In this document: positions 1 through 8,522 of the stretch, in pieces
Numbering within the stretch: position 1 is the stretch's first letter
How the letters are laid out: each line of letters starts with the position of its first letter
Assembly (NCBI GenBank): GCA_028871475.1
Contig: JAGWMZ010000005.1
Span: 124,001-188,000 of the forward strand
Direction of reading: 5' to 3'
DNA from: Sphingomonadales bacterium
GTDB lineage: Bacteria > Pseudomonadota > Alphaproteobacteria > Sphingomonadales > Sphingomonadaceae
DNA length: 64,000 bases
Program-made: the position numbers and the translations under genes
The notes under the pieces: generated by a model
Told to the model about the DNA's origin: nothing
Seen by the model: the letters and a program-made list of their open reading frames with translations, nothing else
The model's database searches: none

Positions 1-607
1 CTTCGACCACCTCGGCCTTGATATCGTGCCGAGCCAGATATTTCACCGCATCGCAGACCGGAAAGCTCTCGGCCCTGGCGGCAACATTGAGCACATGGAT
101 CTGCACGGCCTGCGAGAGAATCGGCAGCGCCAGACGCAGGGCGGCGCCCGCCTCATCCCCACCATCCCACGCCACACACACGCAATCGAAAGGCACCGTC
201 AGCGGGCGGTCCTCAGGCACCACCAGGACCGGCGTGCCGCCGCCCAGCACCACCTCGTCCACATAGGGCAAGTCGCGCGACAGGACGATGACGTCGCTGA
301 GCCGCGCTGCCTCGGCCAGCGCATTGGCCGGATCATCCTCGGCTCGCAGCACGTCATAGGGCACGTCTTCATTCTGCAGGCGCTTGTGCAGCGTCTCGGC
401 ATAGGCATCGTCACTGGCCACCGCCTCACGCACGACATCGGCTGCCAGATAACCGCTGCCCATGGCATCGGTCACCAGATAGCGGGCGATGGGCGTGTCG
501 ACGAGGACGGTGAGATGCCCACGATTGGCGCGGGCCAGCGACAGGGCACCTTGCAGGCGCATTTCGCTTTCAGGCTTGCGGTCGGCTAGGACGAGGATCG
601 AACGCAT
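1..607 (-). CDS. Universal stress protein (UspA family), 3' end outside window
   Basis: The frame starts with ATG at 607 (MRSILVLADRKPES) and runs off the window edge, giving about 202 visible residues. The opening beta-strand followed by a Lys/Arg-rich turn and a long helix (LQGALSLARANRG) is the usual entry to a Usp domain. A second conserved stretch (VPFDCVCVAWDGG) looks like the start of a second Usp repeat, so the complete protein is probably a tandem-Usp protein of about 270-280 residues. Such proteins are cytoplasmic and respond to starvation or stress; the ligand cannot be told from this fragment. It is separated from metK by a terminator, so it is its own unit. The family call is fairly safe, the role is inferred. 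Confidence 0.75.
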   Translation of the reverse strand, partial: MRSILVLADRKPESEMRLQGALSLARANRGHLTVLVDTPIARYLVTDAMGSGYLAADVVREAVASDDAYAETLHKRLQNEDVPYDVLRAEDDPANALAEAARLSDVIVLSRDLPYVDEVVLGGGTPVLVVPEDRPLTVPFDCVCVAWDGGDEAGAALRLALPILSQAVQIHVLNVAARAESFPVCDAVKYLARHDIKAEVVE

Positions 608-711
608 GGTCAGTCTCCCTCGGGGCCGACAAAGGGGGACGGCCCCATGAGTCTATAATGCCTCAGATGAGATGCCGTGCCATGATTTGGGTCAAACAGG
701 CGCCGTGGAGG

Positions 712-745
712 TACAAAAGAAAAGGGCGCGCCCTGCGGCACGCCC
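712..745 (-). terminator. Intrinsic terminator of lnt-metK
   Basis: On the minus strand a 9-bp GC stem (arms 737-745 and 724-732, one G-U pair) with a 4-nt loop is followed by a T-rich run (TTTTCTTTT). It lies about 30 nt past the metK stop. Confidence 0.8.
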
Positions 746-775
746 CTCTCCTTGCGGCAATCCTGACAGCGTCGA

Positions 776-1990
776 TCAGGCCAGCGCGGTCTTGAGCGCA
801 TCGACCAGATCGGTGCGCTCCCAGGGGAAGAAATCGCCCTGCGCGCTGCGGCCGAAATGGCCATAGGCGGCGCTGGGCTGATAGATCGGCTTGTTGAGGC
901 CAAGACCGTTGCGGATACCGCGCGGGGTCAGGCCGCCCAGCTTTTCCTCGGACACATGGGCGATGGCCTTTTCCAGCGCCGCATCATCCACCGTGCCCGT
1001 CCCATGCGTATCGACATAGAGCGACAGCGGACGCGACACGCCGATGGCATAGGACAGCTGGATGGTCACGCGCGAGGCAAGACCGGCGGCGACCACATTC
1101 TTGGCCAGATAACGCGCCACATAGGCAGCGCTGCGATCCACCTTGGTCGGGTCCTTGCCCGAGAAGGCGCCGCCGCCATGCGGAGCCGCGCCGCCATAGG
1201 TGTCGACGATGATCTTGCGGCCGGTCACCCCGGCGTCACCGTCAGGACCACCGATCTCGAAGCTGCCGGTGGGGTTGATGTGCCAGGCCGTGGTATCCGA
1301 CACAAAACCCTCGGGCAGAATGTCGGTGACGGTCTTTTTCACATAGGCCTTGAGCTCGACATCCTTGGCACCCTCGTCATAACCGGGCGCATGCTGGGTC
1401 GAAACGACAATGGCGGTGGCCGCCACCGGCTTGCCATCGACATAACGCAGCGTCACCTGGCTCTTGGCGTCAGGCTCCAGGAAAGGCGCCGCGCCCGAAT
1501 GGCGATCCTCGGCCAGCTTCGCCAGGATCTTGTGGCTGTAATAGAGCGTGGCCGGCATCAGATCGGGCGTATCATTGCAGGCAAAGCCGAACATGATGCC
1601 CTGGTCGCCCGCGCCCTCATCCTTGTTGGCGCCCGCGTCCACGCCCTGGGCGATATGCGCCGACTGGCCGTGCAGGCGGTTGATGAACTCGAACTTCTCC
1701 CAGTGGAAGCCGTCCTGCTCATAGCCGATGCGCTTGACCGTCTCGCGCACGGTCTTCTCGATCTCTTCCTGTGCGCCCGGCGCCCAGGCGCCATTCTCAT
1801 AGACGCCCTTGCAGCGGATTTCGCCCGCCAGCACGACAAGCTGAGTGGTTGTCAGCGTCTCGCAGGCGATGCGCGCCTCGGGGTCCTTCGAGAGAAACAG
1901 GTCGACGATCGAGTCGCTGATCTGGTCGGCAACCTTGTCGGGATGGCCCTCGGAAACGCTTTCAGAGGTGAAGAGATAATCGCTGCGCAT
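776..1990 (-). CDS. metK: S-adenosylmethionine synthetase
   Basis: 404 residues starting [19 protein letters not shown]. This cytoplasmic enzyme makes SAM from methionine and ATP, releasing phosphate and pyrophosphate. The GHPDK motif near the N terminus supplies the ATP-contacting His, and [12 protein letters not shown] is the second family signature. The glycine-rich [16 protein letters not shown] loop near residue 270 binds phosphate. Length is typical of the family. The gene follows lnt in the same direction with a 42-nt gap, so the two probably share a transcript that ends at the hairpin just downstream. A short palindrome (2005-2020) lies in that gap. No SAM riboswitch was recognised upstream. 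Confidence 0.97.
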   Translation of the reverse strand: MRSDYLFTSESVSEGHPDKVADQISDSIVDLFLSKDPEARIACETLTTTQLVVLAGEIRCKGVYENGAWAPGAQEEIEKTVRETVKRIGYEQDGFHWEKFEFINRLHGQSAHIAQGVDAGANKDEGAGDQGIMFGFACNDTPDLMPATLYYSHKILAKLAEDRHSGAAPFLEPDAKSQVTLRYVDGKPVAATAIVVSTQHAPGYDEGAKDVELKAYVKKTVTDILPEGFVSDTTAWHINPTGSFEIGGPDGDAGVTGRKIIVDTYGGAAPHGGGAFSGKDPTKVDRSAAYVARYLAKNVVAAGLASRVTIQLSYAIGVSRPLSLYVDTHGTGTVDDAALEKAIAHVSEEKLGGLTPRGIRNGLGLNKPIYQPSAAYGHFGRSAQGDFFPWERTDLVDALKTALA

Positions 1991-2004
1991 ACGGATCCTG
2001 CGAT

Positions 2005-2020
2005 ATAAAGGAAACTTTAT
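2005..2020. repeat. Small palindrome in the lnt-metK gap
   Basis: ATAAAG-GAAA-CTTTAT forms a perfect 6-bp stem with a GAAA tetraloop on the plus strand (TTTC loop on the minus strand). It sits 15 nt upstream of the metK start codon and is strikingly AT-rich for this genome. It could be an mRNA hairpin that affects metK translation or a protein-binding site. No function is demonstrated. Confidence 0.35.
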
Positions 2021-2032
2021 GTGGGCCGCTTC

Positions 2033-3649
2033 CTAAACCCGGCGGCGCCACAACACAAGGGCGCTGGCGACAAGAAGGACCAAAGCAAGCCCAAGCGGAA
2101 CTATGTTGCCTGCGCGGGCAAACAATGTCGGGGCATGGGCCGGCGGCACCATGCCGTCAAAACGCGCCGCCACGCCGCGCGGCGCCCAGTGGCGGACAAG
2201 ACCATCGGCATCGACCACTGCGCTCACCCCATTGGTGGTGGAGCGCAGCACCGGCAGCCCCTCCTCAATGGCGCGCAGCCGCGCCTGCGCCAGATGCTGG
2301 GGCGGGCCCCAGGCGCCAAACCAGCCATCGTTGGACGGGTTCACGATGTAGTCGGGCCGGTGATCGCGATCGACCACCTGGCCGGAAAAGATAATCTCGT
2401 AACAGATCTGGATGCCAGCCTTGCCCAGATCACCCAGATCAATCGTCCGCGGCCCCGGCCCGGCACGAAAGTCGATCTCGCCGGGCACCAGACGCGCCAG
2501 CCCCAGCGGCTTCAAAATCGAGCGCATCGGCAGATATTCCCCATAGGGCACCAGATGCGCCTTGGCATAGCTGCCCACGATCCGCCCCTGCCCATCAAGC
2601 GCCGTCACCACATTCTGCCCGCCGACCGCTTCCTGCCCCTTGATATCGAGATCCACAGAACCGGTGAGCAGCACACCCCGCGCGCCCGCCACGCGGCCCA
2701 GACGCATGCGCGCCAGATCCGGGTCGCCGGCAAAGGTGCTTTCGTAATACCAGGCTGGATAGCCATCGCGCATGTAATCGGGAACGCCTGATTCCGGCCA
2801 GAGCAGCAGGCGATGTTCATCGGCATGGCGCGGCCATGAGAGCAGCGCGCTTTGCTCAAACTGCGCCTCGAAATGGGCGGGATCATCAAGATCGGATTGG
2901 GCGATGTTGGGCTGTATCAGCGTATAGGCGATATGCCCCTGCGCCTGCGGGCCCGCCCCCGGCCAGACCATCGCCACGCCCACCAGCACCATCGGGGCCG
3001 CCACGAGGGCGATGCCCGGCCTCCATTCACCATCGACAAGAGCCCGGCCGCCCAACGCCACCAGCGCCGCGAGCAAGGCCGCCAGCCCCGAAAGCCCATA
3101 GGTGCCGATCCAGGGCGTCAGCGCCGCCAGACCGGCATGGGCTTCATCACCGAGCAGCGCCACGCCCAGCGGGTTCCAGGCAAAGCCGGTAAACAGCCAC
3201 GACCGGAGCCACTCGCTGATGATCCAGCAACCGGCAAAGCCCGGCACCAGCGCGCGCGCATCGCGGCGCAGCCCCCATGCCCCCACCGCCGCCAGCGCGG
3301 GAAACAGGGCAAGATAGAGCGAGAGCAGCACCACCGCGATGCCCCCCAGCGCCGCCGGCATCTTGGCCTGATAGGTAAAGGCCGTGGCGATCCAGCTGTT
3401 GCCGGCGGAAAAATGGCCCACGCCCCAGACCCAGCCGATCAAGCCCGCCTCGCGCCACGTCCGCGCCCGGCATACCAGCCAGACCAGCGCAGCCACACCC
3501 AGCATCATCGCCGGCCACAGCGCCAGCGGCCGGAACCCCAGCGCCGCCAGCGCGCCGAGCAGCCCGACCGCCGCGCCCTGCCAGCCCCATGTCCAACACC
3601 GCTGACCCAAGGCGCCTAAACGCCGCTTACATCCGGAAAAGCCTGCCAT
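2033..3649 (-). CDS. lnt: Apolipoprotein N-acyltransferase
   Basis: 538 residues from the ATG at 3649 (MAGFSGCKRRLG); a longer in-frame start at 3724 would add 25 unlikely residues. Lnt transfers the third acyl chain from phospholipid to the N-terminal Cys of lipoproteins in the inner membrane. Several hydrophobic segments fill the first ~210 residues, followed by a nitrilase-type CN-hydrolase domain. Its catalytic triad is visible: Glu in LLWPESGVPDYM, Lys in SYAKAHLVPYGEYLP and Cys in GIQICYEIIF. A last transmembrane segment closes the protein (IVPLGLALVLLVASALVLW). It is followed directly by metK. The lipoprotein encoded at 27.2-28.7 kb is a plausible substrate. Confidence 0.95.
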   Translation of the reverse strand: MAGFSGCKRRLGALGQRCWTWGWQGAAVGLLGALAALGFRPLALWPAMMLGVAALVWLVCRARTWREAGLIGWVWGVGHFSAGNSWIATAFTYQAKMPAALGGIAVVLLSLYLALFPALAAVGAWGLRRDARALVPGFAGCWIISEWLRSWLFTGFAWNPLGVALLGDEAHAGLAALTPWIGTYGLSGLAALLAALVALGGRALVDGEWRPGIALVAAPMVLVGVAMVWPGAGPQAQGHIAYTLIQPNIAQSDLDDPAHFEAQFEQSALLSWPRHADEHRLLLWPESGVPDYMRDGYPAWYYESTFAGDPDLARMRLGRVAGARGVLLTGSVDLDIKGQEAVGGQNVVTALDGQGRIVGSYAKAHLVPYGEYLPMRSILKPLGLARLVPGEIDFRAGPGPRTIDLGDLGKAGIQICYEIIFSGQVVDRDHRPDYIVNPSNDGWFGAWGPPQHLAQARLRAIEEGLPVLRSTTNGVSAVVDADGLVRHWAPRGVAARFDGMVPPAHAPTLFARAGNIVPLGLALVLLVASALVLWRRRV

Positions 3650-3722
3650 GGCCGGTGGCTTAGCGTGGCAGCCGCGCGGCGCAAGGATTCGCTGCCCCGC
3701 CCCGCCGCTTTGGCCCGCATGC

Positions 3723-3765
3723 AAAAAGGGCGGCCTGTCCGGTTCTCACCCGACAGGCCGCCCCT
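3723..3765 (-). terminator. Bidirectional-looking terminator after the DUF4167 gene
   Basis: A perfect 12-bp GC stem (3728-3739 with 3752-3763) is flanked by AAAAA on one side and TTT on the other. Read on the minus strand it ends the DUF4167 transcript with a TTTTT tail, separating it from lnt. Confidence 0.85.
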
Positions 3766-3786
3766 TTGCGTCCATATCAGCCCGGC

Positions 3787-4731
3787 TTAGCCGACCTTTT
3801 GCAGCGATTCGTCGCCAGCAGCCTCTGCCGCCTTTTCAGCGGCAGTCTTGCGGCGCGCGCGCTTCTTGGGCGCGGGTGCCTCCTCGGCGACCACGGGCGC
3901 TTCCTCGCTCTTGCGTCCGGCGGAAATCGACGGGGGCAGCAGCGCAGGGTCCATCGCCGGGGCAACCTCGGCCACCGGCGCTGCTTCGGCACTGGCCGGC
4001 GCTTCACGGCGCTCACCACGCGCCGGGCGGCGATCCTCACGGCGCGCACGCGGGGTGCGGGCCGCGCGGCTTTCGCGCAGGAAGGGGTTTTCGGCCGGTT
4101 CGTAGACAGTCATCGGCTCTTCGCCGGCGCTATCCGATGCGGTGGTCTCGACAGGCTCGGCCTCGCGCCGGGGCTGTTCCTCGCGACGCGGGGCTTCCTC
4201 GCGGCGGCGGTCCTGACGGGGATGATGCTCCCCGCGCTGGTCGCGGGCCTGATCGGAACGGCTGCTGTCAGCACGGTTCACATCAGCGCGATTGCCATCG
4301 ACACGATTGCCGTCACCGCGCCCGTTATCCTCGCGTTCGCGGCGGGTGTAGACAGGCGGCTGGTCGAAGGTGGGGAAATCGCTTTCCACCGAGAAATCCG
4401 AACCGTCGTCGCCCTCGTCGCGCATACTGTCGCCGCCTTCCTGCCAGCGGTCATCGCGGCGGGCGCGCGCCTCTTCCTGGCGCTGGCGCGTATCGGCAAT
4501 CACGCGGAAATAGTGATCGGCAAACTGCAGGTAATATTCAGCCGTGACGCGATCCCCATTGAGATGGGCATCATGCGCCAGCTTGCGATATTTTTCCAGC
4601 AACTGGGGCGCATTGCCGCGCGCGCGGCTGTCAATGCGGTTGACCTGCTGATTACCACCTTGCGGGCGACCATTGTTGTTACCACGGCCGCGCCGACGGT
4701 TGTTGTTGTTGTTACCACGATTGTTGTTCAA
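3787..4731 (-). CDS. DUF4167 family protein with Asn/Arg-rich N terminus
   Basis: 314 residues if translation starts at the TTG at 4731, which I favour: the Asn/Arg/Gly-rich head (LNNNRGNNNNNRRRGRG) is the usual start of the family, and an AAGGAAG ribosome-binding site lies about 9 nt upstream. A longer frame to 5022 has no family resemblance in its extra 97 residues. The conserved DUF4167 core is residues ~30-80, with RARGNAPQLLEKY and ADHYFRVIAD. The rest is low-complexity, acidic/Arg-rich and probably disordered, ending in a Lys/Arg-rich tail. The head suggests RNA or nucleic-acid binding, but no activity is established. It lies downstream of hisS-prfA-prmC, a common alphaproteobacterial arrangement. 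Confidence 0.85.
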   Translation of the reverse strand: MNNNRGNNNNNRRRGRGNNNGRPQGGNQQVNRIDSRARGNAPQLLEKYRKLAHDAHLNGDRVTAEYYLQFADHYFRVIADTRQRQEEARARRDDRWQEGGDSMRDEGDDGSDFSVESDFPTFDQPPVYTRREREDNGRGDGNRVDGNRADVNRADSSRSDQARDQRGEHHPRQDRRREEAPRREEQPRREAEPVETTASDSAGEEPMTVYEPAENPFLRESRAARTPRARREDRRPARGERREAPASAEAAPVAEVAPAMDPALLPPSISAGRKSEEAPVVAEEAPAPKKRARRKTAAEKAAEAAGDESLQKVG

Positions 4732-5085
4732 GGGATCGGTCTTCCTTAAACCCGGACTGCCGCGCGGCCTTGATAACCATGTTTTATCATAACCATAGTT
4801 AAAGCACCGGCGGGCCAGTCGCCCGTCCATTCTTGCGACCCTCCCCCAAAGGGTCTGCGATTGGCGCGAGCCATTGGCGGTATGCCATTTTGGCCCGGTA
4901 CCCGATCCCGTTCCGTTGAACGGCATAGAGCCCGCCCTGCATGTATCAAGTCCCGTGAGCTGCAACGCCTGGGGCCCCGACATGGATGCTGGAGTTGGGC
5001 AAACCAGAGGGGAAGCGATCATCCCTCGGCGTGCCTGATGTTCATTTAAGGATCATGCAGACAAAAGCCAAGCGGAATCTTGCGA
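4732..5085. other. 354-nt gene-free stretch upstream of the DUF4167 gene
   Basis: I see no credible gene here. The part next to the DUF4167 start is AT-rich for this genome, with a TAACCAT motif around 4791 and GTTAA around 4798. It may hold a separate promoter for the DUF4167 gene, although no clear -35/-10 pair or terminator is visible. The stretch separates prmC from the DUF4167 gene, so the latter is probably not simply co-transcribed. Confidence 0.4.
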
Positions 5086-5934
5086 TCAACCGCCCTCTTT
5101 CGGGGATATCTGCATTTGGAGCACGCGCGGACGCGCCGCCAGATCGCGATGAAGGGTCACCCGCAGGCCCGCCGCCTGCGCCATGGCCGTCACAGGATCG
5201 GCCTGTTGATGGCCTATTTCGACCAGCGCCACACCGCCGGGCGCCAGCAGTCCGGGAAGGGCCGGCAGCAGAATGGCATAATCATCGAGCCCCTCGGGCC
5301 CGGCGAACAGGGCGCTGGCCGGTTCATGGTCGCGCACGCTGGCCGCAAGGGGGGCATCGCATTCGACATAGGGGGGGTTGGCGAGAATAAGGTCAAAATG
5401 TCCAAGGCCTTCCGCCCAGCCGGGCTTCGTCCAGTCGCCCACCGCGATGGTCGCACGCGCCGAAAGTCCCAGTTGCCCGGCATTGCCCTGTGCCACGGCC
5501 CGCGCGCCGGCTGACCGCTCAAACCCGATGCCGCTGGCCAGAGGCAAATGGTGCAGCACCGAAAGCAACAAGGCGCCCGAACCTGTTCCCAGATCGAGGA
5601 CGCGCCTTGCATCCGGGCGGGCGGCCAGAGCAGCCTCGACCAGCACCTCGCTGTCACCGCGCGGGATCAGCACATCGGGCGTGACGGTGAAATCCAGCCC
5701 GAAGAACTCCTGCGCGCCGATGATGTAGGCCACCGGCTCATGCGCCGCGCGGCGATCGATCAGCGCGGCAAAGCCTGCGGGCTCTGCCTCCTGTCCACGG
5801 CCCAGCAGCATGGCCGAGCGGGTCACGCCCAGCGCATGGGCCATCAGCAGCTCGGCATCGAGGCGGGCTGTGTCACTGGTTTGCGCCAGACGCTGAGTGG
5901 CCAGGCGCAGGGCCTGCGTCACGGTCCGGCTCAC
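5086..5934 (-). CDS. prmC: Release factor N5-glutamine methyltransferase
   Basis: 282 residues from the GTG at 5934, 4 nt after the prfA stop; the frame extends further up to 5982 but would overlap prfA. PrmC methylates the Gln of the GGQ motif in release factors, using SAM. It has a helical N-terminal domain and a Rossmann methyltransferase domain. Motif I appears as VLDLGTGSGALLL and the substrate-Gln-binding motif as ILANPPYVECD. It lies directly behind the gene for its substrate RF1 and is probably translationally coupled to it. Confidence 0.95.
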   Translation of the reverse strand: MSRTVTQALRLATQRLAQTSDTARLDAELLMAHALGVTRSAMLLGRGQEAEPAGFAALIDRRAAHEPVAYIIGAQEFFGLDFTVTPDVLIPRGDSEVLVEAALAARPDARRVLDLGTGSGALLLSVLHHLPLASGIGFERSAGARAVAQGNAGQLGLSARATIAVGDWTKPGWAEGLGHFDLILANPPYVECDAPLAASVRDHEPASALFAGPEGLDDYAILLPALPGLLAPGGVALVEIGHQQADPVTAMAQAAGLRVTLHRDLAARPRVLQMQISPKEGG

Positions 5935-5938
5935 GCCC

Positions 5939-7006
5939 TCATTCCCCCAATGCAGCCAGACGCTTGGCCTGATCCTCGGCAATCAGCGCATCGATCAGTT
6001 CGGCAAGGCCCGGACCTTCCAGCACTTCGGCCAGGCGGTGCAGGGTCAGGTTGATGCGGTGGTCGGTGACGCGGCCCTGCGGAAAATTGTAGGTGCGGAT
6101 GCGTTCGGAACGGTCGCCGCTGCCGACCATGGCGCGGCGGGCCTCGGCCTCGGCGCCCTGGGTTTCGGCGCGGCGCTGGTCATAGATGCGCGTGCGCAGC
6201 ACCTGCATCGCCTTGGCCTTGTTCTTGTGCTGGCTGCGTTCGTCCTGACAGATCACCACGATGCCGGTGGGCAGATGGGTCAGCCGCACCGCCGAATCGG
6301 TGGTGTTGACATGCTGGCCGCCCGCGCCGCTGGCCCGGAAGATGTCGATCTTGATGTCCTTGTCCTCGACCTGCACATCAACCTCATCGGGTTCGGGCAG
6401 GACGGCGACAGTGGCGGCGCTGGTGTGGATGCGCCCGCCCGATTCGGTGACGGGCACACGCTGGACACGGTGGACACCGCTCTCGAACTTCAGTTTCGCG
6501 AAAACGCCCTGCCCCGCGACATTGGCGACCACTTCCTTGAAGCCGCCCAACTCATTGGCGTTGACCGAGATGAGTTCGACCCGCCAACCCTGCTCGGCGG
6601 CGAAGCGTTCATACATCCGGTAAAGGTCGGCGGCGAAAAGCGCGGCCTCGTCGCCGCCGGTTCCCGCGCGGATTTCCAGCATGGCGGGGCGGCTGTCGGC
6701 CACATCGCGCGGCAGCATGGCGATGGAGAGCGCGCGCTCAGCCTGCGGCAGATCCTCGCGCAGGCGGGTCAGTTCCTCCTCAGCCAGGGCGCGCATCTCG
6801 GGGTCGTCCTGCATGGCGGCGAGGTCAGCCTGCTCGGCCCGCATGGCCGAGACGGCAGCAGCGGCGCGGGCCACCGGCTCCAGCTCGGCATAGTCGCGGC
6901 TGGCGGCAACGAAATCGCCACCCTCCAGCGTGCCTGAGGCTAGGCGTGCTTCAAGCTGGGCAAAACGCGCGGAAATTTGCGCGAGGCGGGCGTCGGAGAT
7001 GGTCAT
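5939..7006 (-). CDS. prfA: Peptide chain release factor 1
   Basis: 355 residues, the normal RF1 length. It recognises UAA/UAG in the ribosomal A site and triggers peptide release. The catalytic loop is present as [18 protein letters not shown], with the GGQ glutamine that PrmC methylates. Its start codon overlaps the hisS stop by 4 nt (ATGA at 7003-7006), implying coupled translation. Order hisS-prfA-prmC on one strand. Confidence 0.97.
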   Translation of the reverse strand: MTISDARLAQISARFAQLEARLASGTLEGGDFVAASRDYAELEPVARAAAAVSAMRAEQADLAAMQDDPEMRALAEEELTRLREDLPQAERALSIAMLPRDVADSRPAMLEIRAGTGGDEAALFAADLYRMYERFAAEQGWRVELISVNANELGGFKEVVANVAGQGVFAKLKFESGVHRVQRVPVTESGGRIHTSAATVAVLPEPDEVDVQVEDKDIKIDIFRASGAGGQHVNTTDSAVRLTHLPTGIVVICQDERSQHKNKAKAMQVLRTRIYDQRRAETQGAEAEARRAMVGSGDRSERIRTYNFPQGRVTDHRINLTLHRLAEVLEGPGLAELIDALIAEDQAKRLAALGE

Positions 7007-8364
7007 TGAGCGGGTGAGTCAATTCGCAGTTGAAGCTCCCGACCGTGCTCAATCGTGAAACTGTCGTCGACATAGAATTTTTGCTCGAGCGTTTGTAGAA
7101 TGTCGTCTGCAAGATCAGTCGCAACGCTTTGATTTGAAGTAAGTGATTTTACTCGCAGATTGGCAAACGCTCCAGCAGATAGCCCACGGTCATCAAGAAC
7201 CAGAATCAATTGAGGATTAAGCTTTACTGCCTTGGCAAACCGCTTTTTTACGCCGCCACTCGCAATGACGTCAACCGACACCCCTTTTCGCCGCAGCCCA
7301 AAGCCCAACGCACAAGCCGATTGATCAAGCCCTGCAGCCTCAGAAACGACTGCGACGTTCAGCCGCGATTCTTTAACCTGCCCAGCATCGGCGACCAGCA
7401 TGGCCAGCCGCTCAATGCCCGCCGCCCAGCCGACCGCAGGCGTGGGCGCGCCGCCCAGCGATTCCATCAGCCCGTCATAGCGCCCGCCGCCCAGCACGGT
7501 GCCCTGCGCGCCCAGCCGATCCGTCACGAATTCGAACGCCGTGTGGCGATAGTAATCCAGCCCACGCACCAGCGCGGGGGCCCGCACCCAGGCGACACCC
7601 GCCGCATCGAGATCGCCCGTCACCTTGGCAAAGAAGTCCTGCGCCTCGCTCGAGAGATAATCGTCGATCTTTGGCGCGTCCACCGTGAAGGGCTTGTCGC
7701 GCGGGTCCTTCGAATCGAGGATACGCAGCGGGTTACGCTCCAGCCTGTCCTGCGAATCCTCGCTCAGGCTGGCCTTGTGTTCGCGGAAGTATTCGATCAG
7801 CGCCGCGCGCCAGGCCTCGCGGCTCTCGCCATCGCCCAGCGTGTTGAGCTGCAAGGTCACGCCATCGGCAATGCCCAGTTCTTTCAGCAACTGGTCGGCC
7901 ATCACCAGCAATTCGACATCGGCGGTGGGTTCCGCCGCGCCGATCACCTCGGCGTCGATCTGGTGGAACTGGCGGTAGCGGCCCTTTTGCGGGCGCTCAT
8001 AGCGGAACAGGGGGCCGTGCGTGGCCAGCTTCACCGGCGCATATTGCTGCCAGCCATTGGTGATGTAGGCCCGCGCCAGGCCAGCGGTGAACTCGGGCCG
8101 CAGGGTCAGCGACTCGCCGCCGCGGTCCTCGAAGGAATACATCTCCTTCGACACCACATCGGTTGTCTCACCCAGCGAGCGCGAAAAGACGGTGGTCTTT
8201 TCAAACACCGGCATTTCCACCCGGCGGAACCGATAGAGGCGGCGAATGCGCTCAAAACTTTCCACGACGCGGGCAAAGGCCTCGGCGTCGGCGCCGAAAA
8301 TGTCCTGCGTGCCGCGAATGGCCTGCGGCGTCTCGATACGGGCGGGTTTTTCACTCTTGCTCAT
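7003..8364 (-). CDS. hisS: Histidyl-tRNA synthetase
   Basis: 453 residues. Class II aminoacyl-tRNA synthetase that charges tRNA-His. Motif 2 region is visible ([19 protein letters not shown]), and the histidine-binding signature appears as [15 protein letters not shown]. The glycine-rich [18 protein letters not shown] matches motif 3 context. A C-terminal anticodon-binding domain follows from about residue 340. The 3' part (7.0-7.4 kb) has noticeably lower GC and more AT-rich codons than the rest, which may mark a recombination patch. First gene of hisS-prfA-prmC; the M61 peptidase gene diverges from it. Confidence 0.96.
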   Translation of the reverse strand: MSKSEKPARIETPQAIRGTQDIFGADAEAFARVVESFERIRRLYRFRRVEMPVFEKTTVFSRSLGETTDVVSKEMYSFEDRGGESLTLRPEFTAGLARAYITNGWQQYAPVKLATHGPLFRYERPQKGRYRQFHQIDAEVIGAAEPTADVELLVMADQLLKELGIADGVTLQLNTLGDGESREAWRAALIEYFREHKASLSEDSQDRLERNPLRILDSKDPRDKPFTVDAPKIDDYLSSEAQDFFAKVTGDLDAAGVAWVRAPALVRGLDYYRHTAFEFVTDRLGAQGTVLGGGRYDGLMESLGGAPTPAVGWAAGIERLAMLVADAGQVKESRLNVAVVSEAAGLDQSACALGFGLRRKGVSVDVIASGGVKKRFAKAVKLNPQLILVLDDRGLSAGAFANLRVKSLTSNQSVATDLADDILQTLEQKFYVDDSFTIEHGRELQLRIDSPAQ

Positions 8365-8522
8365 GGGACAAGCCCCCTAGCGCCGCACGGGGCCTCCGTG
8401 AAGCCCAGTTTACAGGCTCGCAACCCTCACCAGCCAACAAAGATAACAATCTTCCGCAATTCGCCATTTGCCCCACAGAAGATTGTTGCGCACCTTACGG
8501 GTTCGCGTCACAAAAGCGCGCC

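Noticed and set aside
857..2008. 383-codon plus-strand frame opposite metK
   Set aside because: It is antisense to a clearly conserved gene in a GC-rich genome, where long shadow frames are expected; no motif is recognisable.
1991..2032. SAM riboswitch upstream of metK
   Set aside because: The gap is only 42 nt and holds one 6-bp hairpin; none of the SAM riboswitch cores is recognisable.
5468..5719. Small frames overlapping prmC on either strand
   Set aside because: Shadows of prmC with no ribosome-binding site or conserved features.
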